DNA of 64,000 nucleotides. It comes from Pontibacter indicus. GTDB lineage: Bacteria > Bacteroidota > Bacteroidia > Cytophagales > Hymenobacteraceae. The notes under the pieces are model-generated. The model was given only the letters and a program-made list of their open reading frames with translations, was not told the DNA's origin and ran no database searches. Numbering within the stretch: position 1 is the first letter of the stretch; every line of letters starts with the position of its first letter. This document shows positions 16,069-26,809 of this stretch, piece after piece. A program made the position numbers and the translations under genes. The DNA is taken from NCBI RefSeq assembly GCF_900156345.1, contig NZ_FTPP01000001.1, forward strand, positions 62,001-126,000. The letters are read 5' to 3'.

Positions 16069-16575
16069 ATGACTACCGACACAATTGATAAAGCTACCCT
16101 TTTCGCAGAAGTAGAACAGCAACTCAAGCAACAGCATTTCAACATTAGCAACCAGGACCAAACGCGTCCCTGGGGCGGATTTTTTGTGATCGACGAAACG
16201 CAGGCGCAGGATTTCGCCAATGCTTACTTCGACAGCATTCCGGTCGATCAGTTGAAGATATCTGGTAAATTGAGCCCGAAAATACTGCTGGTGGCGCCAC
16301 AAAAGCGCCTGAGCTGGCAGTACCACCATCGCCGCGCCGAAATCTGGAAAGTAGTGAAAGGCACTGTGGGTGTCGTGACCAGCGACACAGATGAGGAAGG
16401 CGAAGTGAAAGTGCTTAACCCGGGCGATCTGATCACGCTGCGTCAAGGTGAGCGCCACCGCCTCGTAGGCCTCGACGGCTGGGGCGTGCTGGCCGAGATC
16501 TGGCAACACACCGATGCTGCCAACCCTTCAAACGAAGACGACATTGTGCGTGTGCAGGACGACTTCGGAAGATAA
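16069..16575 (+). CDS. Cupin-type mannose-6-phosphate isomerase-like protein
   Basis: A 168-residue single cupin domain like the isomerase half of type II phosphomannose isomerases, which interconvert mannose-6-phosphate and fructose-6-phosphate. Features: TRPWGGFFVIDE near the N-terminus (32-43), the metal-site segment SWQYHHRRAEIWKVVKG (about 84-100), and GERHRLVGLDGWGVLAEIW in the second cupin motif. There is no nucleotidyltransferase domain. It stands alone and is followed by a strong terminator. Substrate specificity is not proven by sequence. Confidence 0.8.
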   Translation: MTTDTIDKATLFAEVEQQLKQQHFNISNQDQTRPWGGFFVIDETQAQDFANAYFDSIPVDQLKISGKLSPKILLVAPQKRLSWQYHHRRAEIWKVVKGTVGVVTSDTDEEGEVKVLNPGDLITLRQGERHRLVGLDGWGVLAEIWQHTDAANPSNEDDIVRVQDDFGR

Positions 16576-16600
16576 TCTGATACACAATCCTCCAAGTATA

Positions 16601-16634
16601 AAAAAGGCGCTGTAGCATAACTACAGCGCCTTTT
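16601..16634 (+). terminator. Intrinsic terminator after the cupin gene
   Basis: Stem arms 16601-16615 and 16621-16634 (GGCGCTGTAG pairing with CTACAGCGCC, flanked by A and T runs) with a 5-nt loop. The A/T flanks make it usable in both directions, so it may also serve the convergent cytochrome c operon ending at 16656. Confidence 0.85.
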
Positions 16635-16655
16635 CTGTTAAATCTGGTTTTTAGT

Positions 16656-17081
16656 TTAGTGTTCCAACAGGTGCCGGCACTTAAATAGCTGCTTTTCTAC
16701 CTCCTGTATAGAGAAGCGTGGATTGTTGTTGCCGAAGTTGGTTTGCACATAGTTGAGGATGTTGGTGATCTGACCAGCGTTGAGGTGCTCGAAACCCGGC
16801 ATGCCCTGGTTGTAGTTCTTGCCATTCACCACAATGTTGCCCGTCTGCCCGTGCTGGATAATGCAGGCCAGGTCATCGCGGTGGTTCTCGAGGTAATCGG
16901 CGCCAGCTAGGGGCGGAATCAGGTTGCGGAGGCCGCTGCCGTCGTCCATGTGGCAGTTGGCGCAGTTCTGGGTATAGAGCCGCTCCCCCTCGTTCTGCTT
17001 GTCTGAGTAGAAGCAGCGTGTGAGGGTGAGCAGTGCGGCTATACCTGCCAGATACAGCAAGATTTTAGTTTTTATCAGCAT
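16656..17081 (-). CDS. Membrane-anchored c-type cytochrome
   Basis: A 141-residue monohaem cytochrome c. The haem site is CANCH (Cys40, Cys43, His44), with a likely Met ligand in NQGMPGFEHL. The leader ends LLTLTRC, so Cys23 may be lipidated; otherwise the N-terminus is a membrane anchor. I chose the ATG at 17081, which overlaps the end of the upstream SCO gene by 17 bp; the longer frame adds a basic stretch lying inside SCO coding sequence. Third gene of an overlapping minus-strand operon (lipoprotein, SCO, cytochrome). The context suggests a role with copper or cytochrome oxidase assembly. Confidence 0.87.
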   Translation of the reverse strand: MLIKTKILLYLAGIAALLTLTRCFYSDKQNEGERLYTQNCANCHMDDGSGLRNLIPPLAGADYLENHRDDLACIIQHGQTGNIVVNGKNYNQGMPGFEHLNAGQITNILNYVQTNFGNNNPRFSIQEVEKQLFKCRHLLEH

Positions 17082-17751
17082 CCTTCTTTTTCTTTTTAGG
17101 CAACAGAGTAGGTATGTCACGGATCAACCGGTCGACCTGGGCGGGATCGGTGCCGTCATAGATGCCGCGCACGTGGCGGTTCTGGTCCACCAGCACAAAG
17201 GCACCGCTGTGCACAAACCCACCGGGCTCTTCCTCGTCTTCCATCGCCGATACCATGTACTGCAGGGCGATGCTGTAGATGCTGTCTTTCTCGCCGGTCA
17301 CAAAGTGCCACTTGTCGCTGTTCACCTGCAGGCGGTCAGCGTAGTCGCGCAGCACGGCCACTGTGTCGTGTTGCGGGTCGATGGTGTGGGAGAGGAGCAT
17401 CACCCGGGGATCGTCTTCAAAAGCTTCGTAAATGCGAATCATCTGGCTCTTCATCTTAGGGCAGATGGTCGGGCAGGTAGTGAAGAAGAAGTCGGTTACG
17501 TATACTTTGTCCTGCACCGTGAGGCTGGTCACTACCTGGCTGTCCTGGTTAATGAAAGCAAAGTCCGGGATGCGGTGGTAGACCGTGTCGGTTACCTGCT
17601 GACCATCGACCTCGCGCTGCACTAGCTGGCGCTCTCCTAGGTAGGGGAGGTCGCTTGTTTCAGCTGTGTTCTGAGAGCAAGCCTGCCAGCTAAGTGCCAA
17701 AAGGCCAAGCAGCAGTGCTGATAAGAAGGTGCGTAGGTTATTTCTTTCCAT
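17065..17751 (-). CDS. SCO family copper chaperone-like lipoprotein
   Basis: SCO1/SenC proteins deliver copper to, or reduce, the CuA site of cytochrome c oxidase. With the ATG at 17751 (228 residues) the leader ends LSWQAC with Cys25 as lipobox cysteine. The thioredoxin-like domain has the copper motif TTCPTICPKM (Cys93 and Cys97), and a downstream His in GGFVHSGAFVLVD supplies the third ligand. A Lys-rich tail ends the protein. Its start overlaps the upstream lipoprotein gene by 14 bp and its end overlaps the cytochrome c gene by 17 bp, indicating translational coupling. Confidence 0.9.
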   Translation of the reverse strand: MERNNLRTFLSALLLGLLALSWQACSQNTAETSDLPYLGERQLVQREVDGQQVTDTVYHRIPDFAFINQDSQVVTSLTVQDKVYVTDFFFTTCPTICPKMKSQMIRIYEAFEDDPRVMLLSHTIDPQHDTVAVLRDYADRLQVNSDKWHFVTGEKDSIYSIALQYMVSAMEDEEEPGGFVHSGAFVLVDQNRHVRGIYDGTDPAQVDRLIRDIPTLLPKKKKKDADKN

Positions 17752-18169
17752 AAGTGGCGTAGGTTTCTTGTGCGTTGGTGATGGTGCTATCCATAAGTGA
17801 TTTAACACGTTCCATTTTCCGGTGTTCCGTGTTCAGGTATAGCATGGCCTGCTCGTGGGCCAACGTATCAGGAGCTTTATACTGGCGCATCCATTCCATC
17901 ATGGCTTCATCGGCCTTTTCCAAGTCCTGAATGCGCTGTGTGAGCAGACGGATGGTGGCCGTATCGGCTGGCTGCGCCTGCAGGGTGTCGCGGAGGCTGG
18001 TGAGGTTGCGGCGCAGGCGGTAGATCTTGCCCATGTCGGCCATGGCCTCGTCGTGGAGGTCCATCACCTCTGTTTCCAGGGTCTCCTGCTTCTGCTGTGC
18101 CTCATTTGCGCCATCGTTGCAGGCAGAGAGGGCAAGTACAACCACCAGGTATAAAAACCAGTTTTTCAT
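17738..18169 (-). CDS. Helical lipoprotein of unknown function, SCO operon
   Basis: First gene of the SCO-cytochrome operon. The ATG at 18169 gives a lipoprotein leader (MKNWFLYLVVVLALSAC, Cys17); the open frame upstream to 18265 looks untranslated. The 126-residue mature part is highly charged and almost wholly helical (EVMDLHDEAMADMGKIYRL, RIQDLEKADEAMMEWMRQYK), consistent with a small coiled-coil bundle. Proteins like this are often labelled viral A-type inclusion protein, a label without functional meaning. Met-rich helices next to SCO could bind copper, but this is speculation. Confidence 0.75.
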   Translation of the reverse strand: MKNWFLYLVVVLALSACNDGANEAQQKQETLETEVMDLHDEAMADMGKIYRLRRNLTSLRDTLQAQPADTATIRLLTQRIQDLEKADEAMMEWMRQYKAPDTLAHEQAMLYLNTEHRKMERVKSLMDSTITNAQETYATYGKK

Positions 18170-18246
18170 AAATAGGTATAGGCGTTCGAAAAATTCGGTG
18201 AAACGTTGCTGCTGCAAAGATACAGGTATAGCAGGTGGTAAGCCAG

Positions 18247-18675
18247 TTAAATTAGCTGCAGACAAAAGTAGAGTGCACCCAAGTCGTATGCTGCTATCTC
18301 GTTAGCAACGCTTTGCTTGAAACCGACTTCGTCTGCAGTCCAGTCGTAATCGGCGGGTAGCACCAAAGCAAAACGGACCACCAACGCATAGATTAAATCC
18401 AGTGTCACATGCTGGTCAAGGTACAGGCCGTCAAGTAATTGCAGGTAGGCCGTGTTGCCGCCCGGAAGCAACAGACAATCGCCCCATAGTGGACAGTATA
18501 CCTCATTGCCCTTTCTAAAGTAAAGCGACAGTGACCCAATTGTTTTTCCAGACGAGGAAAGTGCCTCGATGGCAGCCCGGATATCGCGTGGCTTCCAGCA
18601 TATCTCGTCCGGCCGTATAGGATCGAAATAAGCCCTTTGCAACGATTCCGGATCAAGAAAGCTATACCTTACCAT
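18247..18675 (-). CDS. Hypothetical protein, possibly immunity-like
   Basis: A 142-residue soluble protein with no signal peptide. It opens MVRYSFLDPESLQRAYFDP and contains a central GDCLLLPGGNTAYLQLLDGLYLDQH. I recognise no firm family. Size and acidic character resemble immunity proteins of polymorphic toxin systems, which is weak evidence. It lies 77 bp upstream of the SCO operon on the same strand, but its content gives no link to copper. Confidence 0.55.
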   Translation of the reverse strand: MVRYSFLDPESLQRAYFDPIRPDEICWKPRDIRAAIEALSSSGKTIGSLSLYFRKGNEVYCPLWGDCLLLPGGNTAYLQLLDGLYLDQHVTLDLIYALVVRFALVLPADYDWTADEVGFKQSVANEIAAYDLGALYFCLQLI

Positions 18676-18725
18676 CTACCCTTAATCCTTTTAGCAATTC
18701 AACCATCAACCATTTAACAATTCAA

Positions 18726-19055
18726 CTACCACTTCTTAAAAACGAAGAAGACCGCCAGCAGGATGAAGACGAAGCCGACGATGTAGTTCCACTTGACTTC
18801 CTCTTTCAGGTATAGCACCGAGAAGCCCACAAACACCACGAGCGTGATCACCTCCTGTATGGTCTTGAGCTGAAAGGCGGTGAACTGTCCGTGGCCGATC
18901 CGGTTGGCCGGCACCTGAAACATATACTCGAAAAAAGCGATGAACCAGCTGATCAGGATGACCTTCCAGAGCACCGTGTCTTTGAACTTGAGGTGACCGT
19001 ACCAGGCAAAGGTCATGAAGATGTTGGAGATAAGGAGGAGGAGGATCGTTTTCAT
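18726..19055 (-). CDS. DUF486 / DMT-family small membrane protein
   Basis: A 109-residue protein with four predicted transmembrane helices, matching the DUF486 family by text: SNIFMTFAWYGHLKF, WKVILISWFIAFFEYMFQVPANRIGHG, LKTIQEVITLVVFVGFS and LKWNY-like KWNYIVGFVFILLAVFF. The family belongs to the drug/metabolite transporter clan, but its substrate is unknown. It probably sits in the inner membrane. It ends 50 bp from the start of the preceding minus-strand gene. Confidence 0.9.
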   Translation of the reverse strand: MKTILLLLISNIFMTFAWYGHLKFKDTVLWKVILISWFIAFFEYMFQVPANRIGHGQFTAFQLKTIQEVITLVVFVGFSVLYLKEEVKWNYIVGFVFILLAVFFVFKKW

Positions 19056-21458
<2,403 letters not shown>

Positions 21459-21483
21459 ATTCGAATTGATTAAGTTATACCTG

Positions 21484-21520
21484 AAAGCGGCTGTTTCTGA
21501 AAAGAGACAGTCGCTTTTTT
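21484..21520 (+). terminator. Intrinsic terminator after gyrB
   Basis: Stem 21484-21498 pairs with 21502-21516 (GCGGCTGTTTCT against AGAGACAGTCGC with G-T wobbles), short loop, then a run of T. It lies 25 bp after the gyrB stop. Confidence 0.85.
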
Positions 21521-21687
21521 TATGAGCCTATGAAAGGTATAGGAGAATTTGTATATTGATTGGATAAGAGCTGTGAGAGGAATTTGCTTCTGGTAAGGTA
21601 GGAGTACTCCACACATAATGCAGATAGTAGGAGTAGGTGCTCCTGCTAGCAGGTAGTTGTGGGTAATTAAAATTATGAATAAAAGGT

Positions 21688-21981
21688 ATGGGATTTGAGA
21701 GTAAAATTTACTTCAGCAATAATGCTCAAATTCAAAAAGGGATTCAGCAAATTTTAGAAAATCAAAAGAGCTTCTATAAAAAAGAGATTTGCGACGGCAA
21801 CTTAAATTTTGAGTTTCGAGAAAATAAAACATCAGAAGGAATGCCTGATATAACGGCTATCATTGAAGAAAATGGACTTTACATTTGCCAATACGTGACT
21901 TCAAAAACGTGGGATGGAGTAAATGAAATTACATCTTTCTTAAAAAAGCATGAAATTGATTTTAGATTAGAAGAAATATAA
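21688..21981 (+). CDS. Hypothetical protein, AT-rich
   Basis: A 97-residue soluble protein opening MGFESKIYFSNNAQIQKGIQQIL and ending FLKKHEIDFRLEEI. No signal peptide, membrane segment or recognised motif. The text is AT-rich, in contrast with gyrB immediately upstream, suggesting acquisition. The preceding 229 bp after the gyrB terminator hold a palindrome GGAGTACTCC near 21600 but no gene. Size and acidity would suit an immunity protein; no firmer call is possible. Confidence 0.6.
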   Translation: MGFESKIYFSNNAQIQKGIQQILENQKSFYKKEICDGNLNFEFRENKTSEGMPDITAIIEENGLYICQYVTSKTWDGVNEITSFLKKHEIDFRLEEI

Positions 21982-22074
21982 ATACCCATAACCACACCTA
22001 AACTTTAGCTTCGCCACAGTTTAGCCCAGTACGTTACCTCCGATCTATACATGAAACCTTGTCAACATTTGTAA

Positions 22075-22620
22075 ATGAAAATAGGGCAAAAATTTAATCA
22101 GTTGACTTTAGAAGAATATTTCTTCTACATCGACAACCACATAAAATATAAAGACTTCAATACTCTTGGCCTATACCGGTCAATTGTAGAAAATGAGAAA
22201 TTAGGCCTTCAGGATAAAATTGCAGTGCGTGAATATGCCCATAAAGCATTTAAGAAAACATTCGATTTTCTACAACTGAAAGACCCGAGCGTGTTTGTTA
22301 AAGTTTCGACTTTAGGCCTGGAACTGACAAAAGGTGACGAAGCAAAGATTTGGGACGAGGTTCGAAAAAATCAACAGAAGATACTAGCTGACAAAAAAAT
22401 CAAGCATAGAAATTTTGGCACTTATTCAAAGCATGATTGCGGCTATGACGACTGCGTCTGGAATGGGTTAATGATACGACAAGGCTCTTGGTTTGCTGAA
22501 GGGAACATGCACTTTGAGAGCGACAAAAACGAATACCAGCAAAAACTCAAATCTGACAGACGGAAATCAGAAAGAAAAAAGGCAAAGCAAATCATCAGTC
22601 AGGAAATTGAAAACGAGTAA
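22075..22620 (+). CDS. Hypothetical protein, AT-rich
   Basis: A 181-residue basic, Lys-rich soluble protein. It is mainly helical at the start (LTLEEYFFYIDNHIKYKDFNTLGLY) and has a Cys/His-containing centre (HDCGYDDCVWNGLMIRQGSWF) that could bind a metal. The tail is strongly basic (KLKSDRRKSERKKAKQ). No family recognised. It follows another AT-rich unknown by 93 bp on the same strand. Confidence 0.65.
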   Translation: MKIGQKFNQLTLEEYFFYIDNHIKYKDFNTLGLYRSIVENEKLGLQDKIAVREYAHKAFKKTFDFLQLKDPSVFVKVSTLGLELTKGDEAKIWDEVRKNQQKILADKKIKHRNFGTYSKHDCGYDDCVWNGLMIRQGSWFAEGNMHFESDKNEYQQKLKSDRRKSERKKAKQIISQEIENE

Positions 22621-22789
22621 GGAGTCAGCAGGTAACAAGGTGTAGCCTCTGTGCTCGGCAACGCCACCCCCATCACTTGCGCAAACCCCAAAGCGGACCT
22701 AAACAACACAATCGACAAACCGTCTGACAAACAGAGCAGAAAATTGTATATTTGAACCAATGCCGAAAGCAACAGGATATATCAAACAC

Positions 22790-23134
22790 ATGAACCACAT
22801 CTTACTGATGTCCCTCATGCTGTTTGCATTAAGTCCGTGTGTTGTAAAGGGGGGATGGTTTGGGTCGGTGAATGTGGAATACGCCAAATCACTCAACAAA
22901 TCAAAGGCCACTACGCAGGCAAATTCCTGTCAATATTCCCGAATAACAGATCAGCTTACGTCGACCGTAAAGCAGGCAAAGATCAACAACCGAAAAGAGC
23001 CTGGTGGTTTTTCAGGTGATTGGTCTTTTGTAATTCGCGCCGATAAGGTATACGGCAAGTATTCGAAAACCTCTTCGGGCAGCAGCCCACCGAAATATAT
23101 TTTATACAAACGTCTGAAACTGGATGTGGCATAA
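22790..23134 (+). CDS. Hypothetical exported protein
   Basis: I chose the ATG at 22790 over 22760 because it starts a signal peptide directly (MNHILLMSLMLFALSPC); the Cys at position 17 could be a lipobox cysteine. The mature part is about 97 residues, basic, with GGFSGDWSFVIRADKVYG in the middle. No family recognised. It lies 54 bp before the DoxD/DoxA gene on the same strand and could be co-transcribed with it. Confidence 0.55.
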   Translation: MNHILLMSLMLFALSPCVVKGGWFGSVNVEYAKSLNKSKATTQANSCQYSRITDQLTSTVKQAKINNRKEPGGFSGDWSFVIRADKVYGKYSKTSSGSSPPKYILYKRLKLDVA

Positions 23135-23188
23135 TCTCTTTATGTCGATTCACATCAATTTTCACGTTTGATTAAAATATAGAATTCA

Positions 23189-24196
23189 ATGAAACATCAT
23201 GTTGATGGTTCGGCTCATCATGTGGCCGGACTTTTTACATTACCCTTGCGCTGGGTAATCGGCTGGACCTATTTTTCAGCTTTCTGGAGACGCCTGATTC
23301 TAGACAACAAACTTATTCCCGAAGAGGCAGGCTATATCGGAGAAAAATTCAATCACTTCCTTCCCAATGCTCTAGGTATAAAACCCATCATCGAATACCT
23401 GGTTTTAAACCCCGAAGCCCTGCAGATCTCCATGGTCACGTTCACAATTGTGGAGGCCATTGTCGGCTTATTCATCATTTTCGGGCTCTTTACACGACTA
23501 ATGAGTGTAGGGGTGTTTTTCCTCGCCATGGGTATCCTGTTGGGCTCGGGTTGGCTTGGCACCACTTGCTTAGACGAGTGGCAAATCGGTGTGTTAGGAG
23601 TAGCAAGCGGATTCGTTTTGTTCCTTACTGGAAGCGGGCCGTACTCCCTGGATAATTATCTGATGAACAAGCAAGCTGCTTTCACCCATAAGAAATGGTT
23701 TGCGTTATTGGGTTCAGGGAATCTGCCCCTGAAAAACATGCGCCCCACAGTGCTACTAATGTCGGTATTTATCTTTGGGCTCACGCTATATACCAATCAG
23801 TACTTTCACGGCGGCGTGTTTGGCACACTTCATAACAAATCGGTAAGGCCAAAAGTCGAAATTTCAAATATTCATCAGAAGGGTTCCCAACTGACTTTTC
23901 AATTGTTCAGAGTGGAAGGGGCCGATGTATATGGCTCTTTTCTGATTGGAATTGAGGTGCTGGACGAAAACAATAAGGTAGTCAAATCCATCGGTCAGAA
24001 TGAACTAGCTACATTTCAGGCAGAGAACATTAGAAATCACTATGTGGCGAAAATCAAACCGGGAAAACATAGTCTGATTTTACCGCTCGGAGCAAAAGCC
24101 GATCTGACCATAGATTTGGAAGATGTTCAGGTGAGGGAAAATTATTCCTTAAGGCTGATCGACATCAGCGGTATAGAATGGACAGCTGAAATATAA
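23189..24196 (+). CDS. DoxD/DoxA-fused thiosulfate:quinone oxidoreductase-like membrane protein
   Basis: A 335-residue protein combining a DoxD-like four-helix membrane domain (about 10-165: LPLRWVIGWTYFSAFWRRLIL, LFTRLMSVGVFFLAMGILLGSGW) with a further membrane helix and a DoxA-like periplasmic domain (about 200-335). In Acidianus, DoxD and DoxA are separate subunits that oxidise thiosulfate with quinone reduction. Bacteroidota often carry this fused form, where activity is mostly untested. No other sulfur genes are nearby. The gene is moderately AT-rich and ends before a strong shared terminator. Confidence 0.85.
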   Translation: MKHHVDGSAHHVAGLFTLPLRWVIGWTYFSAFWRRLILDNKLIPEEAGYIGEKFNHFLPNALGIKPIIEYLVLNPEALQISMVTFTIVEAIVGLFIIFGLFTRLMSVGVFFLAMGILLGSGWLGTTCLDEWQIGVLGVASGFVLFLTGSGPYSLDNYLMNKQAAFTHKKWFALLGSGNLPLKNMRPTVLLMSVFIFGLTLYTNQYFHGGVFGTLHNKSVRPKVEISNIHQKGSQLTFQLFRVEGADVYGSFLIGIEVLDENNKVVKSIGQNELATFQAENIRNHYVAKIKPGKHSLILPLGAKADLTIDLEDVQVRENYSLRLIDISGIEWTAEI

Positions 24197-24220
24197 GGCT
24201 ATTAGTTTAACAAGGTGAAG

Positions 24221-24270
24221 AAACAACGGCATCGGCTGCTTTTTTGAAGATAGCCGATGCCGTTGTTTTA
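24221..24270. terminator. Bidirectional terminator between DoxD/DoxA and the CPBP gene
   Basis: Perfect arms 24221-24237 and 24252-24268 (CAACGGCATCGGCT pairing with AGCCGATGCCGTTG, with A and T flanks). It is placed between the stops of two convergent genes and can serve both. Confidence 0.88.
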
Positions 24271-24295
24271 TGAGTCTACTATTGGCTGAGCAACA

Positions 24296-25051
24296 CTAGC
24301 TGCCAGTGCTATACCTTAGTTCACGGGGCTTTCTGTAGGACTGCCATAAGATCAATAGCAACAATAGTACACCCCAGCAGCCTGCCAGTATCCAGGTACC
24401 GGCATCCTCTGAAGTTGAGGTCGTGGTGAAGAGTGCCCGGGTTGATTCGTAGGCGATGTTGGCGCCCCAGTGGATGCCGAAGGCCAGCCAGAGAGATTTG
24501 GTGATGAGGACCGCATAGGCGAGCACCAGACCCAATAACATAAGGTAGGAGAGGACTGCAGGACCATCTCCGAGCCGCCAGATGTGGTTCAGCACATAGA
24601 CCACGGCGGAGAGCAATACCCAGTAAGCTGGCTTCATGTACTTTTGTAGGTGAGCGTAAAGGTAACCGCGCGTTAAAATATCCTCTGCTACAGATGGAAC
24701 CGCGGTCATGAGCAAGAGCATGGGCAGTTGGCTGGCAAAAGCTACGATGGTTGAATTAGCCGTCATGCTTTCATACCCTAGTAAAACCGAGAGGTAAAAT
24801 GACAGCACGAAGAATGCCAGCCCAAGCACTAGTCCTATTGTTAGGTGCCCCAGCCAGTTAGACGTGAGCCCCAAACCGTAGCCACCCAATCCACGCCAGC
24901 CCTGGGCTCTGGCCAGGAAAAAAGCAGCCACTAAAAAGCCGATCTTGAAGAGGGCCATTATCCAAAATGCAGAGAAAAACTCAGGGAAATGGTAGATGGC
25001 AAAAAGAAGGAAAAAGCCTGCAGCGACAGTGAGTGGATGGCGGTTGGGCAT
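24296..25051 (-). CDS. CPBP-family intramembrane metalloprotease
   Basis: A 251-residue polytopic membrane protein of the CAAX protease/bacteriocin-processing (Abi) family. Motif 1 is AEDILTRGYLY: Glu123, then Asp124 in place of the usual second Glu, and Arg128. Motif 2 has His156 in VLNHIWRLG, and motif 4 is FGIHWGANI. All metal ligands appear present, so it is probably active, with a conservative Glu to Asp change. Roles in this family include prenyl-protein cleavage and bacteriocin self-immunity; none is indicated by the neighbours. Confidence 0.88.
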   Translation of the reverse strand: MPNRHPLTVAAGFFLLFAIYHFPEFFSAFWIMALFKIGFLVAAFFLARAQGWRGLGGYGLGLTSNWLGHLTIGLVLGLAFFVLSFYLSVLLGYESMTANSTIVAFASQLPMLLLMTAVPSVAEDILTRGYLYAHLQKYMKPAYWVLLSAVVYVLNHIWRLGDGPAVLSYLMLLGLVLAYAVLITKSLWLAFGIHWGANIAYESTRALFTTTSTSEDAGTWILAGCWGVLLLLLILWQSYRKPRELRYSTGS

Positions 25052-25218
25052 AGTTGGTGCTGAGAGCCATTAGGAGCCCTCAGAACGCAATGATAATTTA
25101 AAATACAGGCAGTTACAATGCGATCCGGGGCTTATTTTTCTAATTCTGAAATGTGTTTGTGATAAACGTTTCGAACTACTTGCTGCACGGACATACTGAA
25201 GCTCTCAATCAACAGAAT

Positions 25219-25680
25219 CTACTCTTGGACTGTCTCGCTCAACTTCTCAAACACTTTTCCCATTTTATCGAGCACGGCCTGCTGCGTACCTAAGTTAAAA
25301 TCCTGTTGTAGAGCGTTCGGCTGTCTGTAGCCCAAGTATACCTGGCCTTTTTCGTCTTCCCATACCAGCAGCTTGAGTGGCAGGTCCAGGCCTGCGCGCT
25401 GGTCGGCCTGCATGAGGTTGGTACCTACCAGCGGATTGCCGAAAATAAGCACATGGGTGGGTCGGAGCACCAGGCCATTGGCTGCGGCGGCTTTGGCATG
25501 GTCTACCTCCGCCACCAGGTTGATGCCCATATCTTTCAGGGCAGTTCGCAGCATGGTCAGCGTTTCTTCCATGCCGTAGCGGCTGGGTTTTGTGATCAGT
25601 TGATCTGCCTGTGTAGACTGTGCTATACCTGCGCAAGCGGTGCAGAGGAACAGGCAAAAGGCTAAAACGAGGTGCTTCAT
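25219..25680 (-). CDS. DUF302 domain protein, exported
   Basis: A 153-residue protein with a signal peptide (MKHLVLAFCLFLCTACAGIAQ) and a DUF302 domain in the mature part: YGMEETLTMLRTALKDMGINL, AEVDHAKAAAANG, HVLIFGNPLVGTNLM and LPLKLLVWEDEKGQVYLGY. DUF302 proteins have an unknown role; structures suggest a small dimeric alpha/beta fold. It starts 4 bp after the stop of the acyloxyacyl hydrolase gene on the same strand, so the two form an operon concerned with the envelope. Confidence 0.88.
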   Translation of the reverse strand: MKHLVLAFCLFLCTACAGIAQSTQADQLITKPSRYGMEETLTMLRTALKDMGINLVAEVDHAKAAAANGLVLRPTHVLIFGNPLVGTNLMQADQRAGLDLPLKLLVWEDEKGQVYLGYRQPNALQQDFNLGTQQAVLDKMGKVFEKLSETVQE

Positions 25681-25684
25681 CTTT

Positions 25685-26809
25685 TTAAAATCTTAACCCA
25701 ACGCGGGCGTCCAGAAAGTCAGCGACATGGCGATGCGCCTTCAGGTTGATGCCGTAGAACATGCGTCCGTCGGTATGGTATTCGAGGCCCCAGCGTTGGT
25801 ACACCGGGTCGCGGGCCTTGTAGGGAGCGTATACGTATACCCCCAGCTGCTGATTAAACCGGAAACGCCCGATGCGCAACTCGTGCCCCACCAGTAGCGC
25901 GCCACGTTGAAAATTACGCCCTTCAGCATCATCCTCCAAGTATTTTCGCAAGGTATAGTCTGCTATCCACTCGGCCCCGCCGGTCAGGGCGCTGATGCGC
26001 CCGATGGGCTGACTCACATAGGCCGTTATACCTAGCAGCGGCAGTTTGCTCGAAGGCTCGTCGCGACGGTCTTTGCCAGTGCCGAAAAGAGCTACCAGAA
26101 AATGTCGCTTCTGCTGCTCCCGCATACCTGCCGAGGCTTGCCTTACTGGGAAGGTGGCGGGCCGTAAGGTATAGCTGAGCCCCAGTGTGGCTGAAGGAAA
26201 GTTGATACCCTTGTTCGGCTGTCGCAGGCCTCCATTTGAGATGTGCTTGTAAGTGCCGCCTGCCCGCAGCATCCAGCGCTCGCTCAGCCGGTAGTTGCCC
26301 AATAGGTTAATCTCGAGCGGGAAGCTGATGCGGGTGCTGTAAAAAAGATTGTCCGGGTTGGTGTCAGGGTCGTAGATATTGTCCATGTACGCCAGTCCGG
26401 CTCCGAAACGGAAGGACAGGCTGAAGCGACGGTGCGCCGACAGGAAAGGCTCTGCATACAAAAGCAAGGTATAGGCACTGCCCAGCACTTCCGGGTTATC
26501 GAAATTGTAGTAAGCCAGGGCTGCGCCCAGCCGGGGGTAGCCCTGCAGGTACTGCCAGGCGCGTTCGTTTGTAAAGTGCAGGCTCACATCCGCTTCTATT
26601 CCCCAGGGATTGGAGCCGGAAATGTCCCTGATGTCGCGGGAGTGTGGGATGATGAAGCCGGTGTGCCCGGTCAGGCCGATGTTGATGGCAGCCCGTGAAG
26701 AATCGCCCTGCCAGACAGCCCTTGCTAACACAGGCTTCCATAACATGGTTAGAACCAAGGCGAGGGCTGTTAAAAGACAGGTACGTAAGCGTTTCCCACA
26801 GTGCATCAT
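25685..26809 (-). CDS. Acyloxyacyl hydrolase / PagL-like outer-membrane protein
   Basis: A 374-residue beta-barrel-like protein with a signal peptide (about 1-30). The PagL-type catalytic text KHISNGG is present (His189, Ser191), as in lipid A 3-O-deacylases, which remove an acyl chain from lipid A in the outer membrane. It is twice the length of PagL: the first half holds the deacylase-like barrel and the second half repeats barrel-like strands (GGAEWIADYTLRKYLEDD, FNQQLGVYVYAP) and ends with Phe, as outer-membrane proteins do. It is followed at 4 bp by a DUF302 gene. Confidence 0.82.
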   Translation of the reverse strand: MMHCGKRLRTCLLTALALVLTMLWKPVLARAVWQGDSSRAAINIGLTGHTGFIIPHSRDIRDISGSNPWGIEADVSLHFTNERAWQYLQGYPRLGAALAYYNFDNPEVLGSAYTLLLYAEPFLSAHRRFSLSFRFGAGLAYMDNIYDPDTNPDNLFYSTRISFPLEINLLGNYRLSERWMLRAGGTYKHISNGGLRQPNKGINFPSATLGLSYTLRPATFPVRQASAGMREQQKRHFLVALFGTGKDRRDEPSSKLPLLGITAYVSQPIGRISALTGGAEWIADYTLRKYLEDDAEGRNFQRGALLVGHELRIGRFRFNQQLGVYVYAPYKARDPVYQRWGLEYHTDGRMFYGINLKAHRHVADFLDARVGLRF

